A program made the translations under genes and the position numbers. A stretch of DNA of 7,341 bases, from contig NZ_QUJB01000034.1 in assembly GCF_003480435.1 (NCBI RefSeq), positions 7,014-14,354 on the forward strand. The letters are read 5' to 3'. The notes under the pieces were generated by a model. It made no database searches. It was not told where the DNA came from and worked only from the letters and a program-made list of their open reading frames with translations. This stretch comes from Clostridium sp. AM30-24. Lineage in GTDB: Bacteria > Bacillota > Clostridia > Lachnospirales > Lachnospiraceae. Position 1 is the first letter of the stretch. The number at the start of each line of letters is the position of its first letter. Below are positions 6,807 through 7,341 of the stretch, in pieces.

Positions 6807-6835
6807 ATTATAGTCAGTGGGATGGGAATTGTAAA
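6807..6835 (-). promoter_or_regulatory. Promoter of the dehydratase operon
   Basis: On the minus strand TTTACA (6835-6830) and a perfect TATAAT (6812-6807) are separated by exactly 17 bases. This predicts a start near 6800 and a leader of roughly 75-90 bases before the first gene. I see no clear riboswitch or operator in the leader. The promoter lies only about 15 bases from the subterminal hairpin of the IS fragment. Confidence 0.7.
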
Positions 6836-6849
6836 TGAAAAGTCTAATC

Positions 6850-6866
6850 CCCCAGCTATGCTGGGG
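6850..6866 (+). repeat. IS200-type subterminal hairpin
   Basis: CCCCAGC (6850-6856) and GCTGGGG (6860-6866) pair perfectly around a 3-base loop, about 105 bases before the tnpA start. Size and position fit the left-end hairpin bound by Y1 transposases of the IS200 group. Confidence 0.7.
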
Positions 6867-6906
6867 AGAATGGAATAAGTGGAGACGGTGAGGACAACAA
6901 AATAAA

Positions 6907-6963
6907 GCCTCCTGTGATATGATGAGAATGGTGTCGCAAGCCAAACTCAAAATCAAAGGAGGC
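6907..6963 (+). promoter_or_regulatory. Leader pairing that can mask the tnpA ribosome site
   Basis: GCCTCCT (6907-6913) is the exact complement of AGGAGGC (6957-6963), which contains the very strong AGGAGG ribosome site 8 bases before the ATG at 6971. Pairing across the 43-base interval would hide the site. Ribosome-site sequestration in the leader is a known way in which IS200 keeps transposase expression low. Here it would control the chimeric ORF. Confidence 0.6.
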
Positions 6964-6970
6964 GGTCCAA

Positions 6971-7341
6971 ATGGACAATAGAAGTTTATCACATACCCGA
7001 TGGAAATGCCAGTATCACATAGTATTTATACCGAAATACAGAAAAAGATTTGTGGCACAGATCCTGGTCGATATCAAAAAGGAACAGAATGAATTAAAGG
7101 ATATTCTTGGCAGTGAGTATCAGGATTATAATCTGGTCATGGCTACGACCTTTGGTCTTCCGATCGAAGACAGCTATCTGCGTGATCAGATGCAGAAGGT
7201 TATTGATGAACAGGGACTGCCGGATGTGGTTTTTCATAGTCTCCGACATACAAGTGTCACATATAAGCTGAAGCTCAGTGGAGGAGACATTAAAGCGGTT
7301 CAGGGCGATTCCGGACATGCACAGGCGGACATGGTAACAGA
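6971..7341 (+). pseudogene. IS200 TnpA N-terminus fused in frame to a tyrosine recombinase C-terminus (runs off edge)
   Basis: The frame is open from ATG 6971 to the window edge (123 codons plus two bases). Residues 1-26 (SLSHTRWKCQYHIVF then IPKYRKR) are the start of an IS200/IS605 Y1 transposase. The HUH motif and the catalytic tyrosine that should follow are absent. From about residue 27-32 the sequence becomes a phage/ICE-type integrase: FVAQILVDIKKEQNELK, EYQDYNLVMATTFGLP, SYLRDQMQKVIDEQGLPDVV, then box II HSLRHTSVTYKLKLSG (catalytic Arg) and GDSGHAQADMVT. The nucleophilic Tyr would come just after the edge. The N-terminal DNA-binding domain of the recombinase is lost, so neither activity is expected. 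The in-frame join could make a stable chimeric protein. It is classed as a pseudogene because both parents are truncated. Confidence 0.8.
7275..7341 (+). repeat. Right copy of a direct repeat (recombinase segment)
   Basis: This copy pairs with 1795-1861 in the same orientation, 64 of 67 bases identical, with the last 41 identical. It is truncated by the window edge, so the true repeat is probably longer. The distance between equivalent bases is 5480. Confidence 0.9.

Larger units (their letters stand above)
6849..7048 (+). mobile_element. IS200/IS605-family element, left-end fragment
   Basis: The fragment holds a short perfect subterminal hairpin, a leader with a maskable ribosome site, and the first ~26 codons of an IS200-type TnpA. 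In this family the hairpin at the left end is the single-strand recognition site for TnpA. The rest of the element, including the right end, is missing. It has been replaced by tyrosine recombinase sequence from about 7049-7065 on. The exact left boundary cannot be fixed, because these elements have no terminal inverted repeats or target duplications. Confidence 0.75.

Noticed and set aside
6699..6992. 97-codon minus-strand ORF spanning the operon promoter and the IS left end
   Set aside because: It runs across the IS boundary and the TTTACA-TATAAT promoter in a non-coding frame, and its peptide is rich in Pro, Cys and Ser.
1..7341. CRISPR array, tRNA or rRNA genes, toxin-antitoxin pair
   Set aside because: I found no regularly spaced repeats, no cloverleaf-like segments and no small coupled gene pair. 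The only repeats are the recombinase copies and single hairpins.

Overview
The window looks like accessory DNA from a gut-type Firmicute, most likely a Lachnospiraceae-like clostridium. This rests on the gene families seen: an AAA_14/DUF4143 ATPase, DUF4491, a DNA/RNA non-specific nuclease lipoprotein, a 2-hydroxyacyl-CoA dehydratase operon and a clostridial Xis/Int pair. It also rests on strong AGGAGG ribosome sites, consensus TTGNNN-17-TATAAT promoters and AT-rich spacers. The assignment is by family recognition only.

Layout. Positions 1-78 hold what may be the last codons of an upstream gene. A promoter-like pair, a UUCG-capped hairpin and an AT-rich inverted repeat follow (138-267). An ATPase gene (365-1561) has its own consensus promoter (275-303) and terminator (1570-1611). 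Positions 1742-2096 are a deletion scar: the first 19 codons of an excisionase-like gene are joined, out of frame, to the last ~100 codons of a tyrosine recombinase, followed by a terminator (2223-2254). Next comes a secreted nuclease lipoprotein gene broken by a start-proximal frameshift and an in-frame stop (2284-3066), then an intact DUF4491 membrane protein (3124-3411) and an unidentified 91-codon ORF (3436-3711).

The base composition then changes to a visibly more G+C-rich minus-strand operon read from 6723 to 3722. It encodes a 2-hydroxyacyl-CoA dehydratase subunit and, overlapping by ATGA, a fusion of a second dehydratase-type subunit to the ATP-dependent activator (HgdC type). Together they could supply all three roles of a radical 2-hydroxyacyl-CoA dehydratase on two polypeptides, for amino-acid fermentation or a related reductive dehydration. 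The operon has a near-consensus promoter (6807-6835).

Right of the operon is the left end of an IS200/IS605-family element (6849-7048), with its subterminal hairpin and a ribosome site that can be masked by pairing. Its tnpA start is fused in frame to the C-terminal part of a tyrosine recombinase, still open at the window edge. The last 67 bases repeat the left recombinase scar (64/67 identical), so a 5.4 kb block lies between two direct repeats made of recombinase fragments. The intact genes therefore sit in a landscape of broken mobile-element parts. The ATPase and the dehydratase operon appear functional. The Xis/Int remnant, the nuclease and the IS chimera appear to be decaying.
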